Below are positions 1-5,985 of a DNA stretch of 29,036 bases, one piece after another. A program made the position numbers and the translations under genes. This DNA is from UBA1573 sp034005165 (GTDB lineage: Bacteria > Pseudomonadota > Alphaproteobacteria > Micavibrionales > Micavibrionaceae). The notes under the pieces are model-generated. The model saw only the letters and a list, made by a program, of their open reading frames with translations, was not told where the DNA came from and ran no database searches. The DNA lies in contig JAVEVE010000010.1 in the NCBI GenBank assembly GCA_034005165.1, positions 1 to 29,036 of the forward strand, written 5' to 3'. Every line of letters begins with the position of its first letter. Position 1 is the first letter of the stretch.

Positions 1-2
1 AC

Positions 3-77
3 TGGAGCGGGTGAAGGGATTCGAACCCTCGACATTTACCTTGGCAAGGTAACGCTCTACCCCTGAGCTACACCCGC
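3..77 (-). tRNA. tRNA-Gly (anticodon GCC)
   Basis: Read on the minus strand, this folds into a full cloverleaf. It has a 7-bp acceptor stem GCGGGTG/CACCCGC, D stem GCTC/GAGC, anticodon stem TTACC/GGTAA with loop TTGCCAA (anticodon GCC, plus-strand positions 43-45), a 5-base variable loop, and a T arm with the invariant TTCGAAT loop. The discriminator base is T and the CCA end is encoded in the DNA. It decodes GGC and GGT glycine codons. A strong promoter and a short hairpin lie just upstream, so it is probably its own transcription unit. Confidence 0.97.
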
Positions 78-80
78 GCT

Positions 81-101
81 GACCAGTTCTTTGAACTGGT
101 C
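81..101 (-). repeat. Perfect hairpin at the tRNA-Gly 5' leader
   Basis: GACCAGTTC and GAACTGGTC form a 9-bp perfect stem around a 3-base loop. It ends 3 bases before the mature 5' end of tRNA-Gly. The predicted transcription start falls within it, so only part may be in the precursor RNA. Neither strand has a T-run after it, so it is not a convincing terminator. It may affect RNase P processing or be an operator. Confidence 0.6.
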
Positions 102-104
102 GGA

Positions 105-133
105 TTTATACTGATCCTTGAGAGGAATTGCAA
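105..133 (-). promoter_or_regulatory. Sigma70-type promoter of tRNA-Gly
   Basis: On the minus strand there is a -35 TTGCAA (128-133), a 17-base spacer and a -10 TATAAA (105-110). The bases after the -10 are TCCGACC, a G+C-rich discriminator of the kind seen at stringently controlled stable-RNA promoters. Predicted start is near position 98. Hexamers and spacing are read directly; stringent control is inference. Confidence 0.7.
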
Positions 134-196
134 GAGGGAAGTTCGTATTTTTTGGGGTGGTTTTTAGATTGGTCCCGTAGGCGATTCAGGCCAGAA

Positions 197-478
197 TTAG
201 GCGCCGACCTGTATCAGGGAGGTATAATAGCCCATCGGGCGTCCCGTCATAGCATCAGGCTCGACGATGACCATGGAAGAGCGCCTTTGGACTTTGTCCG
301 CAACATCTTCTTTTAATTCATAATGCATCAGTTCCCCGTCATGTTCGGGAATGTCATAGACCAGCATAAAAAGCCTTTGATCACGATAATATTCAACGCG
401 CTTGACCCCGGCAGGCAGCGAGCTATCACATACCAGCGCCAAGTCTCCATCAGGCAATTGTCCGAGTTCTATGTTCAT
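197..478 (-). CDS. Hypothetical protein, 93 aa
   Basis: I do not recognise the family. The 93-residue product is soluble, mixed-charge and acidic, with no signal peptide or membrane segment. Recognisable stretches are LPDGDLALVCDSSLP near the N-terminus and KRVEYYRDQRLFMLVYD around residues 26-42, which look like beta strands of a small compact domain. The ATG at 478 is 2 bases after the stop of the upstream minus-strand gene (481-651), so the two are probably co-transcribed and translationally coupled; the Shine-Dalgarno is weak (GGA about 10 bases upstream). Opposite-strand frames here are less protein-like. It is probably real but of unknown function. Confidence 0.6.
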   Translation of the reverse strand: MNIELGQLPDGDLALVCDSSLPAGVKRVEYYRDQRLFMLVYDIPEHDGELMHYELKEDVADKVQRRSSMVIVEPDAMTGRPMGYYTSLIQVGA

Positions 479-480
479 TT

Positions 481-651
481 TTATATATCCAGCTTCATTT
501 CTACAGAAGATCTTGCAACCTGCGGCTCAGCGCTTGCCGTTGCTTGTATACCCAAGGACTTGATCGCACTTGCAGACGGGTCTCCAAAGACTGCTGCACC
601 CAACGACATTACGCCTTTTACATCAAACTTTTCCATACTTATTCCGGCCAT
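481..651 (-). CDS. Hypothetical small protein, 56 aa
   Basis: A short product beginning MAGISMEKFDVKGVMSLGA and ending SSVEMKLDI. I chose the ATG at 651 because AGGGG sits 8 bases upstream on the minus strand. An in-frame ATG at 693 would give 70 residues but has only a poor AAGAAAG-type site. No signal peptide or membrane helix is seen, and the Ala/Ser-rich centre has no known motif. It is the promoter-proximal member of a two-gene unit with the 93-aa protein. A 24-bp perfect palindrome lies about 60 bases upstream and may be its operator. Function unknown. Confidence 0.5.
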   Translation of the reverse strand: MAGISMEKFDVKGVMSLGAAVFGDPSASAIKSLGIQATASAEPQVARSSVEMKLDI

Positions 652-711
652 AAAGTCTTTCCCCTGTTTTACTTCCTTATATATACACTTCATTTCTTTC
701 TTAATTATTGA

Positions 712-735
712 AAATAGATCAAATTTGATCTATTT
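712..735. repeat. 24-bp perfect palindrome, candidate operator
   Basis: The half-site AAATAGATCAAA (712-723) is followed immediately by its exact reverse complement (724-735). It sits upstream of the minus-strand gene pair and is very A+T-rich. With no loop and no T-run it suits a dimeric protein-binding site better than a terminator. The core TAGATCAAA recurs near 8879 and 28412, upstream of other genes. Confidence 0.55.
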
Positions 736-816
736 CTTCTCTCTGTCAGCTTTTTGTCCGGACAGAAATATATATTCATATATATAAAATATATTATTAG
801 ATATAATCGTACCATG

Positions 817-839
817 AAACTTTCACAAAATGAAAGTTT
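817..839. repeat. A+T-rich hairpin downstream of the NIT chemoreceptor
   Basis: AAACTTTCA (817-825) and TGAAAGTTT (831-839) form a 9-bp stem with a 5-base loop. It lies about 65 bases past the stop of the minus-strand chemoreceptor gene. On that strand only three T residues follow, so terminator function is uncertain; the longer T-run is on the plus strand, where no upstream gene is seen. Confidence 0.4.
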
Positions 840-904
840 TTCCACAAAAAAGTTAAATTTTCTGGGTAAATACTCAAATAGGCATTCTGGTATCTATGGG
901 GGCG

Positions 905-2758
905 TTAACCAGCTTTGGCGATTTCATCGAGATCATCTTTCAAACGCCTCGAGAATTCTGCAATTTTCTGGGCATTCTGTGAAATCTCTGATGCCGCAAT
1001 ATTTTGTTGGGAAATCGCGGCACTGATTGCGTTCGAAACTTCCGAGACCCCAGCAACAGAACTGTTAATCTGCTCAATCGAAGATACAACAACGCTACTT
1101 TCCTGTTGGATATTATGAACTTGCGCATCAATACTGCTGGTTGCATCTGTTGTTTGGGACGACAGAACTTTGACCTCTCCTGCGACAACGGCAAAACCTT
1201 TTCCAGCTTCCCCTGCCCGCGCAGCCTCGATTGTGGCATTAAGTGCAAGCAAATTCGTTTTTTCAGCAATCGCGCGGATCATTTCGACAACGGAGCCTAT
1301 TTCTACGGTCAGAGCCCCAAGATCCCGTACTTTTCGGGATGAGTTTTCAGCCATGACTCTTGTACCATCGACCAAGGTTACGGCGCGCGTAACCTGATTG
1401 CCGATTTCTGCAATCGAGGCCGTCATTTCTTCGATAGAAGAAGCCAAGCTTTCTATATTGCGCAAATTCTTGCTGATAAAGATATTCAGCTTTTCCTGTT
1501 TTTCTACCCGATCCTTTAACCGATCTTCTTGAGCCTTCTTGGATTCCATTGCCTGAATTTCCAGTGCCTTCTTTTGCTCAATCTTTTCCTCCAGATTTTT
1601 AATAGCTCTTGCAATCTGACCAAATTCAGATTTTGATGCTGCATTGAGTATCAGGCTTCTATCGATGCGCTCTTCGGCAATATTGGTTATGGCCGTCGTG
1701 ACGCATTTCATATTTCCGACAATCGTTTTCATCAGGGCGCATACCAGACCAACAGCCACGAGCAGCAAAACAAGCAAAATTGATGTATATATGACATATC
1801 CGGACTGGACCTTTTCAAGCTCTGCCTTTTGGACAAGGACGGCTTCGCTCAAAAGTTCATCTTCCATAGATTTTAAAATATTGATCCAGTCACTGGAAAC
1901 TTTAAACCATGCGCTCGCGGAAAATGTGACAGCCCTAAACCCGCCATCCAAACCGGAAATATTTTTATCCAATATCAAGTTAATAATCTCGTTTGTACCA
2001 GAAGCGTATAATTTGTATGGCTCGCCTTGTTTTTCCTGATCGAATTTTACTTTCAGAATAGCAAGATCTTCCTGAGATTTCTCGATTTCCACCTCAAGAC
2101 TGTTTGTTGCCCCAATTTCCAGAGCATTAAAATTTATAAAGGATATGGCCTGTTCATTATTAACAGCCCCTTTTTCAACAGAAGCTAAATAAGCATTTCC
2201 AGATGCACGCTTCCTTCCTGCATTTTCTTTTTTACGCTCCAGATCATAAAGGGCGTGAAGTTTCGGGAGTGCTCTTTCTGATGCGTGTGAGGTCGTACTC
2301 ATCACGAAAACCAAATATTGGTCAATCATTTCCGAATAGCTTGCTACGGCTTCTTTTGAAGAAAGTTTTTTCCCATCAATCCCTGACCTCAGGGCTGATA
2401 ACCTATCGAATATATCTGCATTCTTTCCGATAAAAGAGCGGCTGTCCGGAAGTTCCTTCAGGTAAAATTCCTTTAATTGCACCATTTGGGAATCTGTATA
2501 TTTTCGCGCCTCTTCCAGTTTTAGCGCATCAGCTCTCTCAGAAGATTGCAACCAGCCCGCAGTCCTTCCACGTTCGATTTGCACTGCATGAATCCAATCA
2601 TGAAGAAGAGCAATTTCATCCAATTGACTTGAGGCAAAAGCGAAATCATCGACGGCCTCCTTTTTATTCTTGACCTCCATTCCTCCCAAGGCCACAGAAA
2701 GAACTACAGGAATTAAAACGACTCCCCAAAGTCTGGTTGCTATCGAATGGATATTCAT
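905..2758 (-). CDS. Methyl-accepting chemotaxis protein with NIT sensor domain
   Basis: A 617-aa chemoreceptor. A membrane segment at about residues 8-27 is followed by a periplasmic nitrate/nitrite-sensing (NIT) domain that carries the family motif QIERGRTAGWL at residues 60-70. A second membrane segment (about 320-343), a HAMP-like linker with coiled coil, and the cytoplasmic signalling domain follow. The signalling tip contains NLLALNATIEAARAGEAGKG, the contact region for CheA and CheW. There is no C-terminal CheR/CheB pentapeptide. The usual ADEV after the tip reads AGEV. The ATG at 2758 has AAGGA 7 bases upstream. It stands alone on the minus strand, away from any che cluster. NIT domains are tied to nitrate/nitrite sensing in NasR-like proteins; the ligand here is unknown. 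Confidence 0.93.
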   Translation of the reverse strand: MNIHSIATRLWGVVLIPVVLSVALGGMEVKNKKEAVDDFAFASSQLDEIALLHDWIHAVQIERGRTAGWLQSSERADALKLEEARKYTDSQMVQLKEFYLKELPDSRSFIGKNADIFDRLSALRSGIDGKKLSSKEAVASYSEMIDQYLVFVMSTTSHASERALPKLHALYDLERKKENAGRKRASGNAYLASVEKGAVNNEQAISFINFNALEIGATNSLEVEIEKSQEDLAILKVKFDQEKQGEPYKLYASGTNEIINLILDKNISGLDGGFRAVTFSASAWFKVSSDWINILKSMEDELLSEAVLVQKAELEKVQSGYVIYTSILLVLLLVAVGLVCALMKTIVGNMKCVTTAITNIAEERIDRSLILNAASKSEFGQIARAIKNLEEKIEQKKALEIQAMESKKAQEDRLKDRVEKQEKLNIFISKNLRNIESLASSIEEMTASIAEIGNQVTRAVTLVDGTRVMAENSSRKVRDLGALTVEIGSVVEMIRAIAEKTNLLALNATIEAARAGEAGKGFAVVAGEVKVLSSQTTDATSSIDAQVHNIQQESSVVVSSIEQINSSVAGVSEVSNAISAAISQQNIAASEISQNAQKIAEFSRRLKDDLDEIAKAG

Positions 2759-2983
2759 ATTTTTTCCTTTAGCGCAAACCCGGAATAGTGGCTAACAATC
2801 TACAAGATCCGGACAGTTTTATTCTTGAAATACGCACTATACTCAGAGCGCCAATCGGCAAAATGTATGATTTTCTCTACATTGTAATAATATTAGCATT
2901 GACCCTTTTTTATTGCCAGCATCATCTTGTCACGCCGTTCGAGAAAAACCCCATTTCGCCGCCTCGATATTTACATACTTCAT

Positions 2984-3012
2984 TTGACAGAGCTGCTTGA
3001 GATCAGTATGAC
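2984..3012 (+). promoter_or_regulatory. Strong promoter predicting a leaderless mRNA
   Basis: TTGACA (2984-2989), a 17-base spacer, then TATGAC (3007-3012). Only six bases separate the -10 from the ATG at 3019, and there is no Shine-Dalgarno between them. Transcription would therefore start at or within a base or two of the A of the start codon. The elements are read directly; leaderless translation is inferred. Confidence 0.6.
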
Positions 3013-3018
3013 CGTTAG

Positions 3019-3615
3019 ATGGAACAAAATTCAGATAACAACCGTTATGACAGTGGATATATTCCGCTATATAATTGCGCAAGCCTGCTCGACAGACTTA
3101 AGGCTTCAGGCATAGAGTTTGTACATTATCGTCATGATCCAGTTTTTACCGTTGAGGCAGCAAATGATGTTTCCGATCACATCTCTGGTCTTCATACACG
3201 TAATTTGTTCCTGAGAGACAAAAAGGGGCGGATGTTCCTTGTGACATTACAGCATGACACCCCAGTGGACCTGAAAAAACTCTCTGATCTTTTGGGAGCG
3301 GGGCGCTTTTCCTTTGGATCTCCGGAAAGGCTATGGAAATTTTTAGGTGTCAGGCCAGGATCTGTAACACCACTATCTATCCTGAATGATGCGGGAAAAG
3401 AGGTTCAGCTTATTCTCGAAGAGAACATGATGCGCGGGGATTTGGTCAATTTCCACCCCCTAGAAAATGACCAGACCATCAGCATGACTCCACAGGCTTT
3501 GCTTGATGTTCTTGAACAGCACAAAATTATTCCAAGAATTGTAGACTTATCAGAAGTTGCCCCTGATGAAGTACCTCCCCCTTCCCCTCGAACCGAAAAG
3601 AGTACAGCATGTTAA
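3019..3615 (+). CDS. YbaK/ProX-family aminoacyl-tRNA deacylase
   Basis: A 198-aa protein of the YbaK/prolyl-tRNA-synthetase-associated domain family. These are free-standing editing enzymes that hydrolyse mischarged tRNA (for example alanyl- or cysteinyl-tRNA(Pro)). Family signatures are SGLHTRNLFLRDKKG near residues 54-68 and GVRPGSVTPLSI near 111-122, with a FHP-type motif near 146. The length matches the PrdX/ProXp type. The C-terminal tail after about residue 178 is proline-rich and probably disordered. It heads a five-gene plus-strand operon and overlaps the thioredoxin gene by 7 bases. No Shine-Dalgarno precedes the ATG; the promoter is placed for a leaderless transcript. Which mischarged tRNA it clears cannot be told from sequence. 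Confidence 0.9.
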   Translation: MEQNSDNNRYDSGYIPLYNCASLLDRLKASGIEFVHYRHDPVFTVEAANDVSDHISGLHTRNLFLRDKKGRMFLVTLQHDTPVDLKKLSDLLGAGRFSFGSPERLWKFLGVRPGSVTPLSILNDAGKEVQLILEENMMRGDLVNFHPLENDQTISMTPQALLDVLEQHKIIPRIVDLSEVAPDEVPPPSPRTEKSTAC

Positions 3616-4538
3616 TCGGCGCACCCCAAACTTCTCCATCTTCGTATTCAGGATCAACATCCATATACGATGTAACAACTGCCGATTTTGAAATGCGGGT
3701 CCTCAAAGCGTCTATGGAACGTCCTATTCTGGTTGATTTCTGGGCACCGTGGTGCGGGCCGTGTAAACAGCTTATCCCGATGCTTGAGAAAATTGTCAGC
3801 TCCCAGAATGGTAAAATCGCCCTCGCTAAAGTGAATGTCGACCAAAATCCAGAGCTGGCCCAGGCCTTTCGTGTACAGTCTGTCCCTATGGTTGTTGCCA
3901 TGTATCAGAGACAACCTGTATCGGGCTTTGCAGGTGTGCGTCCACAAGCCGATATTGAAGGACTGATTGGACAATTGATTGCCCTTGCTGACCAGAATCA
4001 ATCGAATTCTCTTGATATTCCTGCTGCACTGGACGAAGCTCGGCAGCTGTTAGAGGCCGGGCATGGCGAACATGCAGATGCAATTTATCAAGCTATTTTG
4101 CAGCAGGATGAGCTTAACTTTGACGCCTATGCCGGACTGGTTAAATCCCAGATTTCTCAAGGTAAATTGGATATTGCAGAGCAAATGATTGACTCGGCGC
4201 CTGATGCCTTACAGAAAAACTCCCAATTCATCTCTCTGCGAACAGCTTTAGACTTGGCCTATAAAGCGCAATCAGCGGGAGAATTTTCTGAACTGGAACA
4301 ACATGTCAAGCAGAATCCGGATAATCTCCAACTGCAATATGATCTGGCTGAAGCCTATGTTGCAAAAGGATTGAGAACAGAGGCCGTTGATACGCTGATT
4401 GCTCTTCTTAAAAAAGACCGCACATGGAACAATGAAGCTGCAAAAACACTTCTCCTGACATATTTTGAAGCGTGGGGTTTCACGGATCCCGCAAGTGTGG
4501 CAGGTCGTCGCAAACTCTCTTCTGTGCTTTTTTCCTAA
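3609..4538 (+). CDS. ybbN: Thioredoxin-fold TPR protein, YbbN/CnoX-like
   Basis: A 309-aa cytoplasmic protein with an N-terminal thioredoxin domain (about 20-125) and a C-terminal half of TPR-like helical repeats (about 135-295). The active-site motif WCGPC is intact (Cys49, Cys52), and the conserved cis-proline loop SVPM is present. In E. coli the relative CnoX/YbbN acts as a holdase and hands substrates to DnaK and GroEL; alphaproteobacterial members often keep a redox-active CxxC, as here. The start overlaps the upstream gene by 7 bases, with AAGAG 7 bases before the ATG, which implies coupled translation. The adjacent Lon N-domain gene supports a proteostasis role. Whether it is mainly a reductase or a chaperone is not decidable here. 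Confidence 0.9.
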   Translation: MLIGAPQTSPSSYSGSTSIYDVTTADFEMRVLKASMERPILVDFWAPWCGPCKQLIPMLEKIVSSQNGKIALAKVNVDQNPELAQAFRVQSVPMVVAMYQRQPVSGFAGVRPQADIEGLIGQLIALADQNQSNSLDIPAALDEARQLLEAGHGEHADAIYQAILQQDELNFDAYAGLVKSQISQGKLDIAEQMIDSAPDALQKNSQFISLRTALDLAYKAQSAGEFSELEQHVKQNPDNLQLQYDLAEAYVAKGLRTEAVDTLIALLKKDRTWNNEAAKTLLLTYFEAWGFTDPASVAGRRKLSSVLFS

Positions 4539-4562
4539 AAAAAACACACTATATCTGTTTGC

Positions 4563-5222
4563 ATGAGTAAAAATCCTTTTGATCCCTGCTTTAATGACTT
4601 ACCCGAGGAAATTCCTATTTTCCCTCTGGAAGGGGTCGTTTTACTACCGCGCGCAGACTTACCGCTCAATATTTTTGAACCCAGATATTTGAGCATGATT
4701 GCAGATGCCTTAAAGGTGGGTAGGCTTATCGGTATTGTCCAACCGACAGGATATCGTGCCGCAAATTGCGAGGCCGTCTTCCGTACAGGATGCGTGGGAC
4801 GAATCACCCAATTTTCCGAAACAGAGGATGGGTGTTACCGCGTAACGCTGCGTGGACTATGCCGCTTTCATATCCGGAGAGAGCTTCCAGAACACGACAA
4901 TGGATACAGACGGATTACGCCAGACTGGACGGGATTTGAATCCGACATGAATCCACATTCCTGTGTTGAGTTGAATAGAGGGGATCTGTGTATCCTTCTC
5001 AGAAAATACCTTGAACAGCAACAGATTACTTTGGACTGGCCTCTGCTACATGAAATTGAAGATGACGAAATGCTGATGACCACTCTGGCCATGATTTGCC
5101 CATTTACGCCGTCCGAAAAGCAAGCGTTGCTTGAAGCCCCGTGCTGTTCGAGCCGTGCTAACCTGTTTTTATCATTACTTGACATGGCCGTTAATCATTC
5201 TTGCTCTCATTCCTCACATTGA
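4563..5222 (+). CDS. Lon substrate-binding (N-terminal) domain protein
   Basis: A 219-aa stand-alone version of the Lon protease N-terminal domain (LAN/PF02190). Typical features are the opening IPIFPLEGVVLLPRADLPL, the turn NIFEPRYLSMI, and later GCVGRITQFSE and YRVTLRGLCRF. It has neither the AAA+ module nor the Ser-Lys protease domain. Such proteins are widespread in alphaproteobacteria, usually beside a thioredoxin-like gene as here, and are thought to bind protein substrates; their biochemical role is unsettled. No Shine-Dalgarno is visible before the ATG at 4563. A TATATC hexamer lies 7 bases upstream (4550-4555), so an internal leaderless start is possible but its -35 is poor. Confidence 0.9.
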   Translation: MSKNPFDPCFNDLPEEIPIFPLEGVVLLPRADLPLNIFEPRYLSMIADALKVGRLIGIVQPTGYRAANCEAVFRTGCVGRITQFSETEDGCYRVTLRGLCRFHIRRELPEHDNGYRRITPDWTGFESDMNPHSCVELNRGDLCILLRKYLEQQQITLDWPLLHEIEDDEMLMTTLAMICPFTPSEKQALLEAPCCSSRANLFLSLLDMAVNHSCSHSSH

Positions 5223-5235
5223 GTACGATATCCGC

Positions 5236-5430
5236 ATGCCCCACTCTGTAGATCCACGTCTGTTGGAAGTTCTGGTCTGCCCTTTGAAAAAAGTGCCCCT
5301 CCGTTATGACCGTGAAAAACAAGAGCTTCTATCCGATCAGGCACGTCTTGCTTATCCAATCAGAGACGGTATTCCGATTATGCTAGTGGATGAGGCGCGC
5401 CCCCTCGACGAACAGGAAATCAAAAAATGA
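5236..5430 (+). CDS. Trm112/UPF0434 family protein, 64 aa
   Basis: A 64-aa protein starting MPHSVDPRLLEVLVCPLKK and containing AYPIRDGIPIMLVDEAR, the family hallmark. In eukaryotes and archaea Trm112 activates tRNA and protein methyltransferases; the bacterial role is poorly defined. E. coli YcaR carries a CPxC pair, but here only one Cys remains (CPLKK), so a zinc site is unlikely. An in-frame upstream ATG at 5131 was rejected because it lies deep in the preceding gene. The ATG at 5236 has only a distant GAG, so translation may depend on coupling 13 bases after the upstream stop. The stop overlaps the next start as ATGA. Confidence 0.88.
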   Translation: MPHSVDPRLLEVLVCPLKKVPLRYDREKQELLSDQARLAYPIRDGIPIMLVDEARPLDEQEIKK

Positions 5431-5789
5431 CATCTTCCCCTTCCCGTTGGCCAACTGACATTACATACAAAAAGTCGGAAAAAGTTCTGTATATCACTTT
5501 TGATTCAGGAGAAAAATATGGCCTGACAGCAGAATTGCTGCGCGTTGAAAGTCCGTCTGCCGAAGTGCAAGGACATCACCCGTCCGAGAAAGTTCATGTG
5601 ATCGGCAAGAAGGATGTTGCGATCACCGATATCCAACCTGTTGGAAACTATGCAGTTCGTCTGGTTTTTGATGACGGTCACAATACAGGGCTATATTCAT
5701 GGAGCTATCTCTATGATCTAGCTCAAAAATTTAAGCCCGCACAAACAGGAGAAACCTGTGGATGCGGAAAAAGTGGTGGCTGCCACTAA
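5427..5789 (+). CDS. DUF971 (GBBH-like N-terminal domain) protein
   Basis: A 120-aa protein matching DUF971, the small fold also found at the N-terminus of gamma-butyrobetaine hydroxylase. Supporting stretches are WPTDITYKKSEKVLYITFD, LRVESPSAEVQGH and VRLVFDDGHNTGLYSWSYLY. In bacteria the family often accompanies Mrp/ApbC-type Fe-S carriers, but the function is unproven. The C-terminus is CGCGKSGGCH, a Cys/His-rich tail that could bind metal. The start overlaps the Trm112-like gene by 4 bases (ATGA), so it is the last gene of the operon. No intrinsic terminator follows before the leuA leader. Confidence 0.88.
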   Translation: MTSSPSRWPTDITYKKSEKVLYITFDSGEKYGLTAELLRVESPSAEVQGHHPSEKVHVIGKKDVAITDIQPVGNYAVRLVFDDGHNTGLYSWSYLYDLAQKFKPAQTGETCGCGKSGGCH

Positions 5790-5802
5790 TCCGATTATTT
5801 TC

Positions 5803-5831
5803 TTGCACCACTCCCAAAAATACGTTTAGAT
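5803..5831 (+). promoter_or_regulatory. Candidate leu leader promoter (leaderless geometry)
   Basis: TTGCAC (5803-5808), a 17-base spacer, then TTAGAT (5826-5831), a weak -10 with three of six consensus matches. Seven bases separate it from the leader ATG at 5839, and no Shine-Dalgarno is present. The transcript could thus begin at or next to the leader start codon. This arrangement was described for the Sinorhizobium meliloti trp leader; applying it here is inference. Confidence 0.4.
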
Positions 5832-5838
5832 CATGCCT

Positions 5839-5892
5839 ATGAGACAGTTTTATACAAGCACTCTCCTTCTTCTACGACTTACCAACCCCTGA
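5839..5892 (+). CDS. leuL: leuA leader (attenuation) peptide, 17 aa
   Basis: A short reading frame encoding MRQFYTSTLLLLRLTNP then TGA. Five of six consecutive codons (5863-5880) are leucine: CTC CTT CTT CTA, one CGA, then CTT. The frame lies 94 bases before leuA and its end overlaps the first arms of two competing hairpins. This is the standard design of ribosome-mediated attenuation: charged leucyl-tRNA sets where the ribosome sits and hence which hairpin forms. CTA and CTT are rare leucine codons in many alphaproteobacteria, which would sharpen the response. An in-frame ATG at 5833 is an alternative start. No ribosome-binding site is seen, and the promoter geometry suggests a leaderless message. 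Confidence 0.75.
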   Translation: MRQFYTSTLLLLRLTNP

Positions 5893-5941
5893 GACAGGCG
5901 GTTGGTTTTCATGCTGTCCTCTTTCAGGGGCTTCCAGTTTT
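5881..5941 (+). promoter_or_regulatory. leuA attenuator: mutually exclusive hairpins
   Basis: Two overlapping stems compete. Hairpin one pairs ACCAACC (5881-5887) with GGTTGGT (5900-5906) and is followed by a short TTTTC. Hairpin two pairs CCCCTGA plus GACAG (5886-5897) with CTGTC plus TCAGGGG (5914-5930), a longer stem with a 5-base bulge, followed by CTTCCAGTTTTC. They share 5886-5887 and the surrounding strand, so only one can form at once. The end of the leader peptide frame lies in the shared arm. Neither has a textbook T-run, so which is terminator and which antiterminator is unresolved. Confidence 0.65.
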
Positions 5942-5985
5942 CACACTAGATTTCAAAATTACAGATTTTAAGTAGAAGGATTATT

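Noticed and set aside
3..133. tRNA-Gly as an integration site for a mobile element
   Set aside because: No integrase gene, no repeat of the tRNA 3' end and no shift in gene content were seen in the window.
754..1026. Plus-strand frame of 90 codons
   Set aside because: It crosses the A+T-rich intergenic hairpins and then runs antisense to the NIT chemoreceptor gene; no protein-like composition.
2788..3000. Plus-strand frame of 70 codons between the chemoreceptor and deacylase genes
   Set aside because: It covers the divergent promoter region, including the TTGACA element, has no ribosome site or family resemblance, and overlaps likely chemoreceptor promoter sequence.
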